Of a stretch of 47,772 nucleotides of DNA, positions 41,001-47,772 are shown in pieces. The first letter of the stretch is position 1; every line of letters starts with the position of its first letter. The stretch comes from Micavibrio sp. UBA2705. Lineage in GTDB: Bacteria > Pseudomonadota > Alphaproteobacteria > Micavibrionales > Micavibrionaceae. The notes beneath the pieces were generated by a model. It saw nothing but the letters and a program-made list of their open reading frames with translations. It did no database searches and was not told the origin of the DNA. Location: positions 1-47,772 of the forward strand of contig DELD01000049.1 in the NCBI GenBank assembly GCA_002354205.1, given 5' to 3'. Made by a program: the position numbers and the translations under genes.

Positions 41001-42161
41001 GGCGGCATGGTGAATATGTCGGCACAGGGGGATGTTAATTTAGTGTCGGCTGAGACGCTGAACCTTGGTCAGGTTTCGGCGCAGAATATTTACGTTGAAA
41101 CGCAGGGCGCATCAGATGTTGTGCTGCATAATGCGCTTAGCGCGCAGGCGGCAGGGAACAGCCTCGTCCTTAATGCAGGGCGCAACTTTATAAATAATCA
41201 TGGCGCGGAGGCGCTTGATGCAGGAGCAGGGCGCTGGCTTGTTTATTCAGCTGATCCGGCCGCCAATACACTTGGTGGCGCATCGGCTGATTTTAAGCGT
41301 TATAATAAAACATTTGCAGCTTATGCGCCCGAAAATGTAGCTGGAAATGGCAATGGTCTATTATATAGCATTGCGCCAGTAGTGACCGTGCGTGCAAAAG
41401 ACGTTACCCGTGAGTATGGCGATGCAAACCCCGTATTTACAAGTGCATATTCAGGTTTAATTGATGGCGACGTAGCTGCTAACGCGCTGAACGGCACGGC
41501 AAATTATGTGGCGCTGGGGGCGGATGGTGATGTCGGCGTGAGCGCCATTACGCCAACAATAGGAACCTTATCGTCTGATTTGGGCTACCAATTCGCCTTT
41601 GCTGAGGGGGCATTGACAATAGACCCTGCAACGCTAACGGTGAAAGTCAATGATGCTGTGCGTGATCAAGGGCAGGCTAACCCTGAATTTGATGCGACGA
41701 TCACTGGCTTTAAGCTTTCTGATAGCGTTTCATCTTTGGATGCAGCGCCTTTATTTGAAGTTGGCGCAACGCCTTCTTCGCCGGCGGGGCTTTATGATAT
41801 TACGGCCTATGGTGCATCAGATGCACATTATAATTTTGTTTATATTGACGGCGGGCTGCAAGTTAATGCAGTGGTAAATCAGGTCTTGCTTCCCGCAAGT
41901 GTGCGTTCTGCAATTCAGTCCGCAGGGCCGCTTAGCGCGCCGCGTTTTACAGCAGCAAAAACGAATCTTTCTGCTTCTGTAGTTACCTTAGCGCCCCCAG
42001 TTGTATCGACAAACGCTGATGGCGGCGTAGAACAAGGTGATGGTGGCGCGGATGGCGAGAGCGTTGATAATGCTAGCCGGCGCAATGCGCGCATAGCGCC
42101 TTCTTCTGGCGCAAGCTGCCTGGTTGGTTATACAGGTGCTGTCGACTGCGTTATTCAATAA
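38031..42161 (+). CDS. TpsA-like filamentous-hemagglutinin-type secreted adhesin
   Basis: A 1376-residue surface protein. An extended signal peptide (about 1-45, SLKRCSARGKLFAFFVSSLCL then ending AFSA) leads into a two-partner-secretion domain (about 50-290) with IIDWQSFDIDAGK, NRVVGG and ILGSLHANGNVVVLDNNGVIF, the hemagglutination-activity motif. Then come beta-helix segments (GGDGGFVETSGKKTL), two concanavalin/LamG-like regions (about 540-880, with a DQSGNGNAL motif), more beta-helix, and two MBG-type Ig domains (AKDVTREYGDANPVF and VNDAVRDQGQANPEF, about 1125-1280). The tail ends in a Cys pair (SGASCLVGYTGAVDC). A GTG at 38013 is in frame, but AAGG is correctly spaced for the ATG at 38031. 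No TpsB pore gene lies in the window. Confidence 0.88.
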   Translation: MDQEKKTHHSNCIITQNSLKRCSARGKLFAFFVSSLCLSASPQAFSAEQLGLPTGGVVSHGAATLDYAMPDQLHIHQQSQKTIIDWQSFDIDAGKLTSFHQPNANAIAVNRVVGGSIDPTQILGSLHANGNVVVLDNNGVIFGPDSRVDVGGIVVSTGDIDKTAFMDDAHLNLYDVDGDAQIINQGRISVRDAGLAAFVAPNIHNSGTITAKLGHAVLASGSAATLDFYGDGLIELALEQGQNQKIINAGKISADGGYVRIEAAAARDVVDNLIVNTGVIAANSVAEDASGQIRLFAAGANKTETQGRSTVIHSGVIDASGRDVDEHGGKIEILGDQIGLMAGSITDASGANGGGDIKIGGDYLGGGDTPTAKLSYVAGDAYIFNDALDNGAGGRTIIWSDDHTEFYGNIFARGGINGGDGGFVETSGKKTLVAEGYVDLTAAHGDKGTYLLDPENIIIYGAVDDDFNAGDGSADLRGNKVLKVNAEQGLFDEMQLILGAEGALNDFSAFAAVRDEGIDRAVSAIFAANIIIPDNPSGIIYEQGGSGFGTYVGFLEDGTLVFHAGAGGSFGESNAAHFEIALGDGAMPTGAGVLSWKIDLPTNTMTAYWNGNQIGTDTASAGFSEWSGGDDGGYGQFTSSLVVGAYGEDFNGTLNGQLKYYQYEDAFLNDQSGNGNALYVDAGAPSIIENAINGYDAIRIADSHRLEALDTEDINGTQASEITRSFTFKTDSNIMQQQLLYKEGGETNGYVVYLVNGKLNVGIFNDEGTVRAFRQHDVEADTVYNLTSVFDGDSNQFVSRLNGEVLTGSALGGGVDLYSHTSDIVFGSSDVDVRDRNGANIMPSQTVSTLGEAIFYNDALNDVEQQLMDQYASAKYGIALKGIGTGNNEVERATAADGYSVFAADYLERLSDTADIVLQASDTITLDLRGDTLTLGDDRNLTLQTANGDISDVSAGRITTNRISDGGNINFIAGGAGNIEIDQTQLDTRGGGMVNMSAQGDVNLVSAETLNLGQVSAQNIYVETQGASDVVLHNALSAQAAGNSLVLNAGRNFINNHGAEALDAGAGRWLVYSADPAANTLGGASADFKRYNKTFAAYAPENVAGNGNGLLYSIAPVVTVRAKDVTREYGDANPVFTSAYSGLIDGDVAANALNGTANYVALGADGDVGVSAITPTIGTLSSDLGYQFAFAEGALTIDPATLTVKVNDAVRDQGQANPEFDATITGFKLSDSVSSLDAAPLFEVGATPSSPAGLYDITAYGASDAHYNFVYIDGGLQVNAVVNQVLLPASVRSAIQSAGPLSAPRFTAAKTNLSASVVTLAPPVVSTNADGGVEQGDGGADGESVDNASRRNARIAPSSGASCLVGYTGAVDCVIQ

Positions 42162-42195
42162 TCCTTATTAGAAAAAACACCCCTTAGATCAGCAT

Positions 42196-42228
42196 AAAAA
42201 AATGCCTTCATCCATTACAGATGAAGGC
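42196..42228 (-). terminator. Terminator of the flgF-flgG-flgA-flgH operon
   Basis: GCCTTCATC (42204-42212) pairs with GATGAAGGC (42220-42228) around a 7-base loop; on the minus strand it is followed by ATTTTTTT. It begins 33 bases past the flgH stop. It lacks a T run in the plus direction, so the adhesin gene has no evident terminator of its own. Confidence 0.8.
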
Positions 42229-42260
42229 CGAGGTGTGGGTCGAAACTAGGTTGCTCTAAC

Positions 42261-43010
42261 CTAGAAGGGGAATAATACGTCGAATACTTGCTGGCCGTAG
42301 CGTGGCTGCTGTACATCTGTGATTTGGCCTTTACCGCCATATGAGATGCGTGCTTCAGCAATTTTTTCATATGAAATCGTGTTGTTAATGCTGATGTCTT
42401 CCTTGCGGATAACGCCGGCGAGCTCTAAAACGCGTTTTTCAAAGTTAACGCGGACTTCTTGACGGCCTTGAATGACCAAATTACCGTTTGGAAGCTCCTG
42501 CGTGACAAGGGCTGCAAGTTTTACCGTGATCTCTTCTTCGCGGTCAATGCTGCCTGTGCCGCTATGGTTTGATGATGATTCCATGTCTGCAAGACTTGAA
42601 TTGTCGATATCTTGCGGCAGGAGGCGATCAAGGCTTGCTTCATAACCAAGCAGACTGTTGAGGCCAGCAGACTCACCTGCTGAGCGTGAACGCGATGAGC
42701 TGTTATCAACTTCGGCTTTGTCGTCAATTTCAATCATAACGGTCAGTATATCGCCAACATTTGTCGCGCGCTGGTCTTTAAAGAACCCGCTTTTGTTGCT
42801 TGACCATAGCGAGTTTGCTTGGCGAATTTCAGGCTCGGCTGTTGGCATGGGGAGGCTAACAGGTTTGTAACCGCGTGCTGTTGTTGGGTTTTCTATCGCG
42901 GCGAGCGTAGGAGCTTCGCCGATATTTGCGAGGCGATCAACCGCGCTACAAGCGCTAAGTGATGTAAGTGCAAATCCGATACATAGTGTTTTTATAATTG
43001 TTGTTTTCAT
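42261..43010 (-). CDS. flgH: Flagellar L-ring protein FlgH
   Basis: A 249-residue outer-membrane lipoprotein that forms the L-ring. The signal MKTTIIKTLCIGFALTSLSAC has lipobox LSAC. Conserved features are SLWSSNKSGFFKDQRATNVGDILTV-type residues, ALVTQELPNGNLVIQGRQEVRVN and the C-terminal RISYGGKGQITDVQQPRYGQQ. The frame continues upstream to 43070 inside flgA, but the ATG at 43010 has AAGG and places the signal peptide at the start. The P-ring gene flgI does not follow, though flgA is present. Confidence 0.95.
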   Translation of the reverse strand: MKTTIIKTLCIGFALTSLSACSAVDRLANIGEAPTLAAIENPTTARGYKPVSLPMPTAEPEIRQANSLWSSNKSGFFKDQRATNVGDILTVMIEIDDKAEVDNSSSRSRSAGESAGLNSLLGYEASLDRLLPQDIDNSSLADMESSSNHSGTGSIDREEEITVKLAALVTQELPNGNLVIQGRQEVRVNFEKRVLELAGVIRKEDISINNTISYEKIAEARISYGGKGQITDVQQPRYGQQVFDVLFPF

Positions 43011-43050
43011 GACCCTTTTTCCTTTTTTATTAATGTGTTGGTTTGAGCTT

Positions 43051-44049
43051 TTAATTATATACGGTAACAATTCTATCTGCTGTTACGCGGGCTTCGATGG
43101 GGCGCGAACTTGCGAGGTTCACGACGCGAATGGTGTCGCCTTTGCTGCCGCCTTGTAGGGCTTTGCCTTTGGCTGTTAAGTCCATGCCGCCATATTTGTA
43201 GACCATGGTGACTTCGTTACCGCGCTCAACAAGGCGAGGGGCGATAATATCTTTGCTTGATATGGGCTTGCCACTCAGTAAGACGCGGCGCGGTGTCATG
43301 TTGTGTAAGTCGTCAAAGCTAACAACTGTGTCGCTTTGTAATTGGCGCTCCTCAATTTCAACCCAGTTAATCATAGTTTCGCTAATCAGATCACCGCTTT
43401 GCACCGTATCCTTAACAACAGGGATTGTGATGGTTTTAACGATTTCGCCGGAAAGTTCTAAGGTTTGGATTGGGTTGTCGGCGCTCGGCGCGGCGAGTAA
43501 AACACTAAAGCGGTTTTTGTTGCGGTCAAAATTCATTGACTTAACATCAACGTTTGCTGCGACGTTACCAGGGAGGACGATTTTTGGATAAGCTTGATAA
43601 AAGTTCACTTTAAAACTGTTGCTTATGCCTTCTTTTTGAAGTTCTTCCTTAACGCTTTTTTCAATGTCGCTAGCGCCAATAATTGTCGCATCTCTGCGCA
43701 ATGTGATTTGCTCATATGATGTTTTTGGTCTCCATGATAAATCGAAAGCATGGGCAACGCGCAATAAAGTACGCGCATTTAAAACCATGTTTTGGCCGGG
43801 CTGCGGCGCAGGGCCGAGCACGCGTTCATTGTCTTGTTTTAGGTCGTCAAACAAATCGCCTAGCGTGATCATGTTGCCTGTAATAATGGCTTGTGATTTC
43901 AGCGATATTGCATGCGCTTTGCTGCTTGGTGCGGTGATAAGAAGAAACATGCTGAGCGCAGCAACAATAACCGCCTGCGTGATAAGCCTTTTTGTGGCGT
44001 TCCGCTTTGTGCTTTTCTGTGTTGTTGTGTCATTTGTATAAATACTCAT
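43051..44049 (-). CDS. flgA: Flagellar P-ring assembly chaperone FlgA
   Basis: A 332-residue periplasmic chaperone for P-ring assembly. A long N-terminus with a membrane signal (about 25-46) precedes the body. The C-terminal SAF/AFP-like domain has IPVVKDTVQSGDLISETMINW, NMTPRRVLLSGKPISSKDI, LVERGNEVTMVYKYGGMDLTA and GKALQGGSKGDTIRVVN-type residues, the FlgA hallmark. AAGGAG lies just before the ATG. It is between flgG and flgH in the operon, separated by 59 and 40 bases. Confidence 0.93.
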   Translation of the reverse strand: MSIYTNDTTTQKSTKRNATKRLITQAVIVAALSMFLLITAPSSKAHAISLKSQAIITGNMITLGDLFDDLKQDNERVLGPAPQPGQNMVLNARTLLRVAHAFDLSWRPKTSYEQITLRRDATIIGASDIEKSVKEELQKEGISNSFKVNFYQAYPKIVLPGNVAANVDVKSMNFDRNKNRFSVLLAAPSADNPIQTLELSGEIVKTITIPVVKDTVQSGDLISETMINWVEIEERQLQSDTVVSFDDLHNMTPRRVLLSGKPISSKDIIAPRLVERGNEVTMVYKYGGMDLTAKGKALQGGSKGDTIRVVNLASSRPIEARVTADRIVTVYN

Positions 44050-44108
44050 GGTGTTTCTCCTTAAATTTCCCTAATTTTCGACCGTTTTTATTATTGTTAT
44101 TGTTTTAT

Positions 44109-44897
44109 TTATCTAAGCTGGGCTGTTGTGCTCATCATCTCATCTGATGTTGTGATGACTTTTGAATTCATTTCATAGGCACGCTGCGCTGTAATCAGGC
44201 TTGTGATTTCTGATACTGAATCAACGTTTGAGCTTTCAAGGAATCCTTGTAAAATGCCGCCAAATTGTTCTGTCTGTGGGTCGCCTGTAAGCGGTGATCC
44301 AGATGCGGCTGTTTCTAAGAACAGGTTGTCGCCTGTCGCCTCTAGCCCGCCTGGGTTTGGAAAGTCAACTAATGTTAACTGGCCTACGCTTGTGAGTGCG
44401 GGGCTGTTTGGCTGTTGCACAAAAACTTCACCATCTTGCGCAATGTCAATGCTGATTGCGTCATCTGGGATGGTTATGCTTGGTTGAATAGGGTGGCCTT
44501 GAATGGTTACAAGCTCACCGTTTTCATTAAGCTGAAAGCTGCCGGCGCGTGTATATCCGCTATCACCGCTGGGCATTTCAACTTCGAAGAAGCCTTCACC
44601 AGAAATTGCAAGGTCAAGCACGTTGTTGGTTGTGGCGATTGCGCCTTGTTCATGGATGCGGTAAGTTGCCGCGGCGCGAACACCAAGGCCAAACTGTAGG
44701 CCTGCTGGCGTTGTGTTGCCTGACTGGGCTGAAACTTGACCGGGGCGTTGTTTTGACTGGTACATTAAATCTGCAAATTCAACGCGCTGGCGCTTAAATC
44801 CTGTCGTGTTCATGTTGGCGATGTTGTTCGATATAGCGTCAACATTCATTTGTTGTGCGAGCATGCCTGAGGCACCGATGTTTAATGATAATGACAT
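44109..44897 (-). CDS. flgG: Flagellar distal rod protein FlgG
   Basis: A 262-residue axial protein. The N-terminus has GMLAQQMNVDAISNNIANMN and TTGFKRQRVEFADLMYQ, and the C-terminus ESSNVDSVSEITSLITAQRAYEMNSKVI, both typical of FlgG. The length matches the family (about 260) and separates it from FlgF. It follows flgF by 64 bases with GGAG upstream. Confidence 0.97.
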   Translation of the reverse strand: MSLSLNIGASGMLAQQMNVDAISNNIANMNTTGFKRQRVEFADLMYQSKQRPGQVSAQSGNTTPAGLQFGLGVRAAATYRIHEQGAIATTNNVLDLAISGEGFFEVEMPSGDSGYTRAGSFQLNENGELVTIQGHPIQPSITIPDDAISIDIAQDGEVFVQQPNSPALTSVGQLTLVDFPNPGGLEATGDNLFLETAASGSPLTGDPQTEQFGGILQGFLESSNVDSVSEITSLITAQRAYEMNSKVITTSDEMMSTTAQLR

Positions 44898-44961
44898 TTT
44901 ATTACTCCGTTTATTCCTGTGTTTCGATCCGTATGCGTTTATCTCTCTGCGCTGCGCTTAT

Positions 44962-45693
44962 TTAAGATACGCGGGCAAGTTTCTTGATGCTGTCGAGCTG
45001 TAAGTCGTGCTCGCCTTGCATGAATTTATGTGTGCTTTGGTAGTTTCTGGAAATTTCAATCATGCGGGTCATTTCCAATATTGGGTTTACGTTTGAGCCT
45101 TCAACCGCGCCCTGCATAATGGATGTGCCATCAGCGGGAAGGGCTGCGTCATCTGTTTTATAAAGGCCGTTACCTTGCGGCGTTAAGTTTTGGTAGTTAT
45201 CAAACTCAGCAATCATCAGCTCGCCAATTGCGCCGTTTTCAGAAACGATTGTGCCGTCTTTACCAAAAACAATTTCGCGCTCACCTTCTGGGATGATGAT
45301 CGGTGCGCCGCCTGCGTCAGCAACGGGAAAGCCTGTGGCGGTGACGAGTTCACCATTTGTGTTCATGGACAAATTGCCGCCGCGTGTATATTCAATGCCG
45401 CCTGGTGTGATAACGCCAAGGAAGCCGGGGCCTTGTAATGCGATATCAAGCTTGTTGCCTGTTGTTTTTACAGGGCCTGCACGCATGTCATCGTATTGGC
45501 CGTAATTTTGTACCATTGAAATAGGGTCGTTTACCTCGGCAATAGAATCTTGCTTTTGGACGTATTCTTGGAATAGGGCGTGCTGTGCGCGATACCCTGA
45601 AGTGTTCATATTTGCAATGTTGTTCGCGACAAGATCCATTTGCCCTTTTAAGGCAGTTTGTTTCGATATCGCTATATAAATACTGTTATCCAT
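44962..45693 (-). CDS. flgF: Flagellar proximal/distal rod protein FlgF
   Basis: A 243-residue rod protein with N-terminal LKGQMDLVANNIANMNTSGY, GFLGVITPGGIEYTRGGNLS in the middle, and C-terminal VEGSNVNPILEMTRMIEISRNYQ. It is the first gene of flgF-flgG-flgA-flgH. AGGG lies 9 bases before the ATG. A sigma-54-type promoter is found 56-71 bases upstream. Confidence 0.96.
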   Translation of the reverse strand: MDNSIYIAISKQTALKGQMDLVANNIANMNTSGYRAQHALFQEYVQKQDSIAEVNDPISMVQNYGQYDDMRAGPVKTTGNKLDIALQGPGFLGVITPGGIEYTRGGNLSMNTNGELVTATGFPVADAGGAPIIIPEGEREIVFGKDGTIVSENGAIGELMIAEFDNYQNLTPQGNGLYKTDDAALPADGTSIMQGAVEGSNVNPILEMTRMIEISRNYQSTHKFMQGEHDLQLDSIKKLARVS

Positions 45694-45748
45694 TTTTAAA
45701 CCCTATTCGTTTTGTTAGGCAAAAGTCGTTTTCCGACGCTAAGAGTGA

Positions 45749-45764
45749 TGCGAAAATCGTGCCA
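45749..45764 (-). promoter_or_regulatory. Sigma-54-type promoter of the flgF operon
   Basis: On the minus strand, TGGCACGATTTTCGCA matches the sigma-54 consensus TGGCACG-N4-TTGC with a single mismatch (TCGC); the essential GG and GC are 10 bases apart. Transcription would start near 45738, about 45 bases before flgF. In Caulobacter, class III hook and basal-body operons depend on sigma-54 and FlbD. The remainder of the 350-base gap (45694-46043) holds no gene, and I see no clear promoter for fliL. Confidence 0.68.
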
Positions 45765-46043
45765 GATGCTATCATCTTGAAAATGCATGGTTTTGTTGGG
45801 GGGATTGGGATGCCTTGTTTTGACGCTGAGGTGTAAAAGAGTAATTCTTTCTCACCATGGGGCAAAATTTTCCTCAAAAGATATGCCGCGCAGTTGATGA
45901 GGCATGATTTCCCTGTGGGCAATCTATATGCGATGGCTGTCAAATATGTTATTATGGCTTAGAATATGGCTGCTTATACGCGTAATGCTTATATAAGTGA
46001 CGCAAATGAATATGGTTTTAATGGAATTAAAGTAGGATGCACT

Positions 46044-46685
46044 ATGTCAGATGACCTCTCTGCAAGTTTAGATGATCTGGGCGGCGACGATGAAAACGGG
46101 GATGACGAAGAATCTTCTGGCGGTGGCAAGAAAAAGCTACTGCTTATCCTTGTGCCGTTGCTTTTGTTGCTCGGCGGCGGCGCGGCAGCGTATTTCACAG
46201 GTGCGCTAGATGGTTTGCTTGGTAAAAGCGCGGCTGTTAGCGAAGATCATGGCGATGATGCGCATGGCGAAGATGCGCATGGCGAAGATGATGGACATGG
46301 TAGTGCCAAAGACGACGGTCATGGCGCTGACTCTCACGGCGCGGCGGATGATGGTCATGGTGGTTCAACGAAAACAGGCAGCGTTGTCTTTTTAGAAATC
46401 CCAAAGATGATCGTATCGCTGAGTTCTGATGACGACCAGCCACGTTATTTAAGCTTATCCGTGCAATTAGAATTAGAAAGCACAGCAGATAAAAGCGCAG
46501 TGCAAGAAGTTATGCCGCGCGTTGTTGACCAGTTCCAAACGTTTTTACGTGAGTTGCGTGTGCAAGATTTGCGCGGCACAAAAGGGCTTTACCGTTTAAA
46601 ACTTGAGTTGTTAGGGCGGGTTAATGCGGCGGCTTACCCTGTGGAAGTTAAAAATATTCTGCTGCAAGATATGATTGTACAATAA
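46044..46685 (+). CDS. fliL: Flagellar basal-body protein FliL with His-rich linker
   Basis: A 213-residue stator-associated inner-membrane protein. It has an acidic cytoplasmic N-terminus (1-28), one transmembrane helix (about 32-52), a periplasmic linker and the conserved FliL domain (about 113-213, VFLEIPKMIVSL, RYLSLSVQLELES, VKNILLQDMIVQ). The linker at 67-107 is rich in Asp, Gly and His, with seven histidines in repeated DGHG/AHGED units, which is not usual. The frame extends to 45966, but the ATG at 46044 has AGGA six bases upstream and gives the standard acidic start. It precedes fliM by 160 bases. Confidence 0.93.
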   Translation: MSDDLSASLDDLGGDDENGDDEESSGGGKKKLLLILVPLLLLLGGGAAAYFTGALDGLLGKSAAVSEDHGDDAHGEDAHGEDDGHGSAKDDGHGADSHGAADDGHGGSTKTGSVVFLEIPKMIVSLSSDDDQPRYLSLSVQLELESTADKSAVQEVMPRVVDQFQTFLRELRVQDLRGTKGLYRLKLELLGRVNAAAYPVEVKNILLQDMIVQ

Positions 46686-46845
46686 GGTCGAACGTCAATA
46701 AACGCATGAACTGGTATGATATTTGCAATTCAATCATGGTTATGTGTTAAAATAGCAATATGTGATTTTTTTAGCATAGCTTAAGTAAGTGTACGAATAA
46801 AAGTGAGATTAATTTAAGTGCAATTATGCACATTGGTTAAGAAAT

Positions 46846-47772
46846 ATGAGTGATACAGAGAGCGAAGAGCTCGAGGAAATGAGCGAAGAAGAAGCAGCCA
46901 TGATGTCCGAATGGGAATCAATGGCTGACGACGATGATTCTGGCGCTGGTGATGAAGGTATATCGGAAGATGACCTTGACGCTCTGTTTGATGAAGACGG
47001 CGGCGACGAATCGAGTGCGCGGATTTTGAACCAAGATGAGATTGATTCTCTGCTTGGTTTTGATGATGATCTTGATGGCGTTGATGAACAATCAGGCGTT
47101 ATGGCTTTGGTTAACTCTGCCTTGGTAAACTATGAACGTTTGCCAATGCTCGATATTGTTTTTGACCGTCTTGTGCGTCTTATGTCGACCTCGCTACGTA
47201 ATTTAACATCTGATAATGTTGAGGTTTCACTCGACCAAGTGTCCACAGTGCGCTTTGGCGATTACATGAATTCTATTCCGTTGCCAGCTCTGCTTTCTGT
47301 CTTTAAGGCGGAGGAGTGGGATAATAATGGCTTAATGGTTGTCGATTCTGCGCTGATTTACTCTATCGTTGATGTGCTACTCGGCGGGCGTAAAGGTAGC
47401 TCGGCTATTCGTATTGAAGGCCGCCCATACACAACAATTGAAACCAAGTTGGTTGAGCGCATGATACAGGTCATGCTATCTGACTTATCATCCGCTTTTG
47501 ATCCGCTATCACCGGTAAGTTTTTCTGCAGATCGCATAGAAACCAATCCGCGCTTTGCGACCATTACGCAAGGCGGTAATGCCTGCGTATTGGCACGTTT
47601 GCGCGTCGATATGGGGGAGCGCGGCGGGCGCGTTGAAATATTGCTGCCTTATGCGACGTTAGAGCCTATCCGTGAACTGCTTCTTCAAATGTTTATGGGG
47701 GAAAAGTTTGGACGTGATTCTATCTGGGAAACACACTTAACTGCAGAGGTTTATAAGACAGAAGTACAGTTG
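46846..47772 (+). CDS. fliM: Flagellar motor switch protein FliM (3' end outside window)
   Basis: The first 309 residues of the C-ring protein that binds CheY-P. The CheY-binding motif ILNQDEIDSLLG lies at 60-71 rather than at the very N-terminus, because an acidic extension of about 59 residues precedes it. The extension contains a similar segment GISEDDLDALF (38-48). The middle domain (VNSALVNYERLPMLDIVFDR, SIVDVLLGG, TTIETKLVERM) is normal, and the C-terminal SpoA domain lies beyond the edge. The ATG at 46846 has only a weak ribosome site (GGTTAAGAA). Confidence 0.95.
   Translation, partial: MSDTESEELEEMSEEEAAMMSEWESMADDDDSGAGDEGISEDDLDALFDEDGGDESSARILNQDEIDSLLGFDDDLDGVDEQSGVMALVNSALVNYERLPMLDIVFDRLVRLMSTSLRNLTSDNVEVSLDQVSTVRFGDYMNSIPLPALLSVFKAEEWDNNGLMVVDSALIYSIVDVLLGGRKGSSAIRIEGRPYTTIETKLVERMIQVMLSDLSSAFDPLSPVSFSADRIETNPRFATITQGGNACVLARLRVDMGERGGRVEILLPYATLEPIRELLLQMFMGEKFGRDSIWETHLTAEVYKTEVQL

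Noticed and set aside
45797..45825. GG-N10-GC pattern on the plus strand upstream of fliL
   Set aside because: Only the GG/GC spacing fits within a G-rich run; TGGCAC and TTGC are absent, so it is weak evidence for a sigma-54 promoter of fliL.
45686..45943. 85-codon minus-strand frame upstream of flgF
   Set aside because: It overlaps the flgF start, has no ribosome site or motif, and covers the sigma-54 promoter.
46834..46840. TTAACC (minus strand) just before fliM as a CtrA half-site
   Set aside because: It is a lone half-site lying inside the likely ribosome-binding region, too close to the ATG to be an operator.
1..47772. CRISPR array, insertion sequence or prophage
   Set aside because: No regularly spaced repeats, transposase, integrase or phage structural genes were seen; the two leaderless hydrolases alone are not enough to call a prophage.

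Overview
The window looks like chromosome of a flagellated alphaproteobacterium with a moderately low GC content. The main evidence is a CtrA cell-cycle regulator, the ispH-thrB-rnhA gene order common in that class, and alphaproteobacterial flagellar blocks (fliI-fliJ beside ctrA; flgF-flgG-flgA-flgH divergent from fliL-fliM). I cannot name the genus from sequence alone. No insertion sequence, prophage, CRISPR array or rRNA operon was seen. Coding density is high and most genes are intact.

Layout. Positions 1-5510 (minus) form one tightly packed run led by ctrA: an EEP-family membrane phosphodiesterase/nuclease, pgsA, ribA, pyrD, then a YejA-like peptide-binding protein cut by the window edge. 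A TTAA-rich intergenic region separates ctrA from the divergent fliI-fliJ. Positions 7644-12503 (minus) hold a Fur-box-controlled diflavin-reductase-like protein, a DUF4139 exported protein and an exported coiled-coil protein with an OmpA-like tail. A tRNA-Arg(ACG) follows. Next is a translationally coupled pair, a PLP aminotransferase and an HExxH protein (minus), then yjcH-actP for acetate uptake, a membrane-anchored lytic transglycosylase and a ClpP-type protease. A system II cytochrome c maturation operon (fused ResB/CcsA, thioredoxin, ABC exporter) runs to 24967.

Positions 24993-29163 are the most unusual block: four minus-strand genes, two of them peptidoglycan hydrolases without signal peptides (GH108 and SLT) and two of no recognisable family. 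At least three have their own near-consensus promoters. After it come sucC (without sucD), a DUF3137 membrane protein, a short unknown gene, an SDR dehydrogenase, gmhA and a lipoprotein. Then come ispH-thrB-rnhA, an aldo/keto reductase, a large secreted TpsA-like adhesin preceded by a cluster of palindromes, and the flagellar rod/L-ring genes. These are read from a likely sigma-54 promoter, opposite fliL and the start of fliM.

How the genes connect: CtrA probably controls its own operon and flagellar export genes through the shared intergenic region. The flagellar genes at both ends build the export ATPase, distal rod, P- and L-rings and the switch. Several genes act on the envelope: three peptidoglycan hydrolases, pgsA, gmhA, the adhesin, the YejA-like protein and the OmpA-like protein. 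The best candidates for something undescribed are the 24993-29163 block, the aminotransferase/HExxH pair, and the Fur-linked reductase with an altered nucleotide-binding loop.
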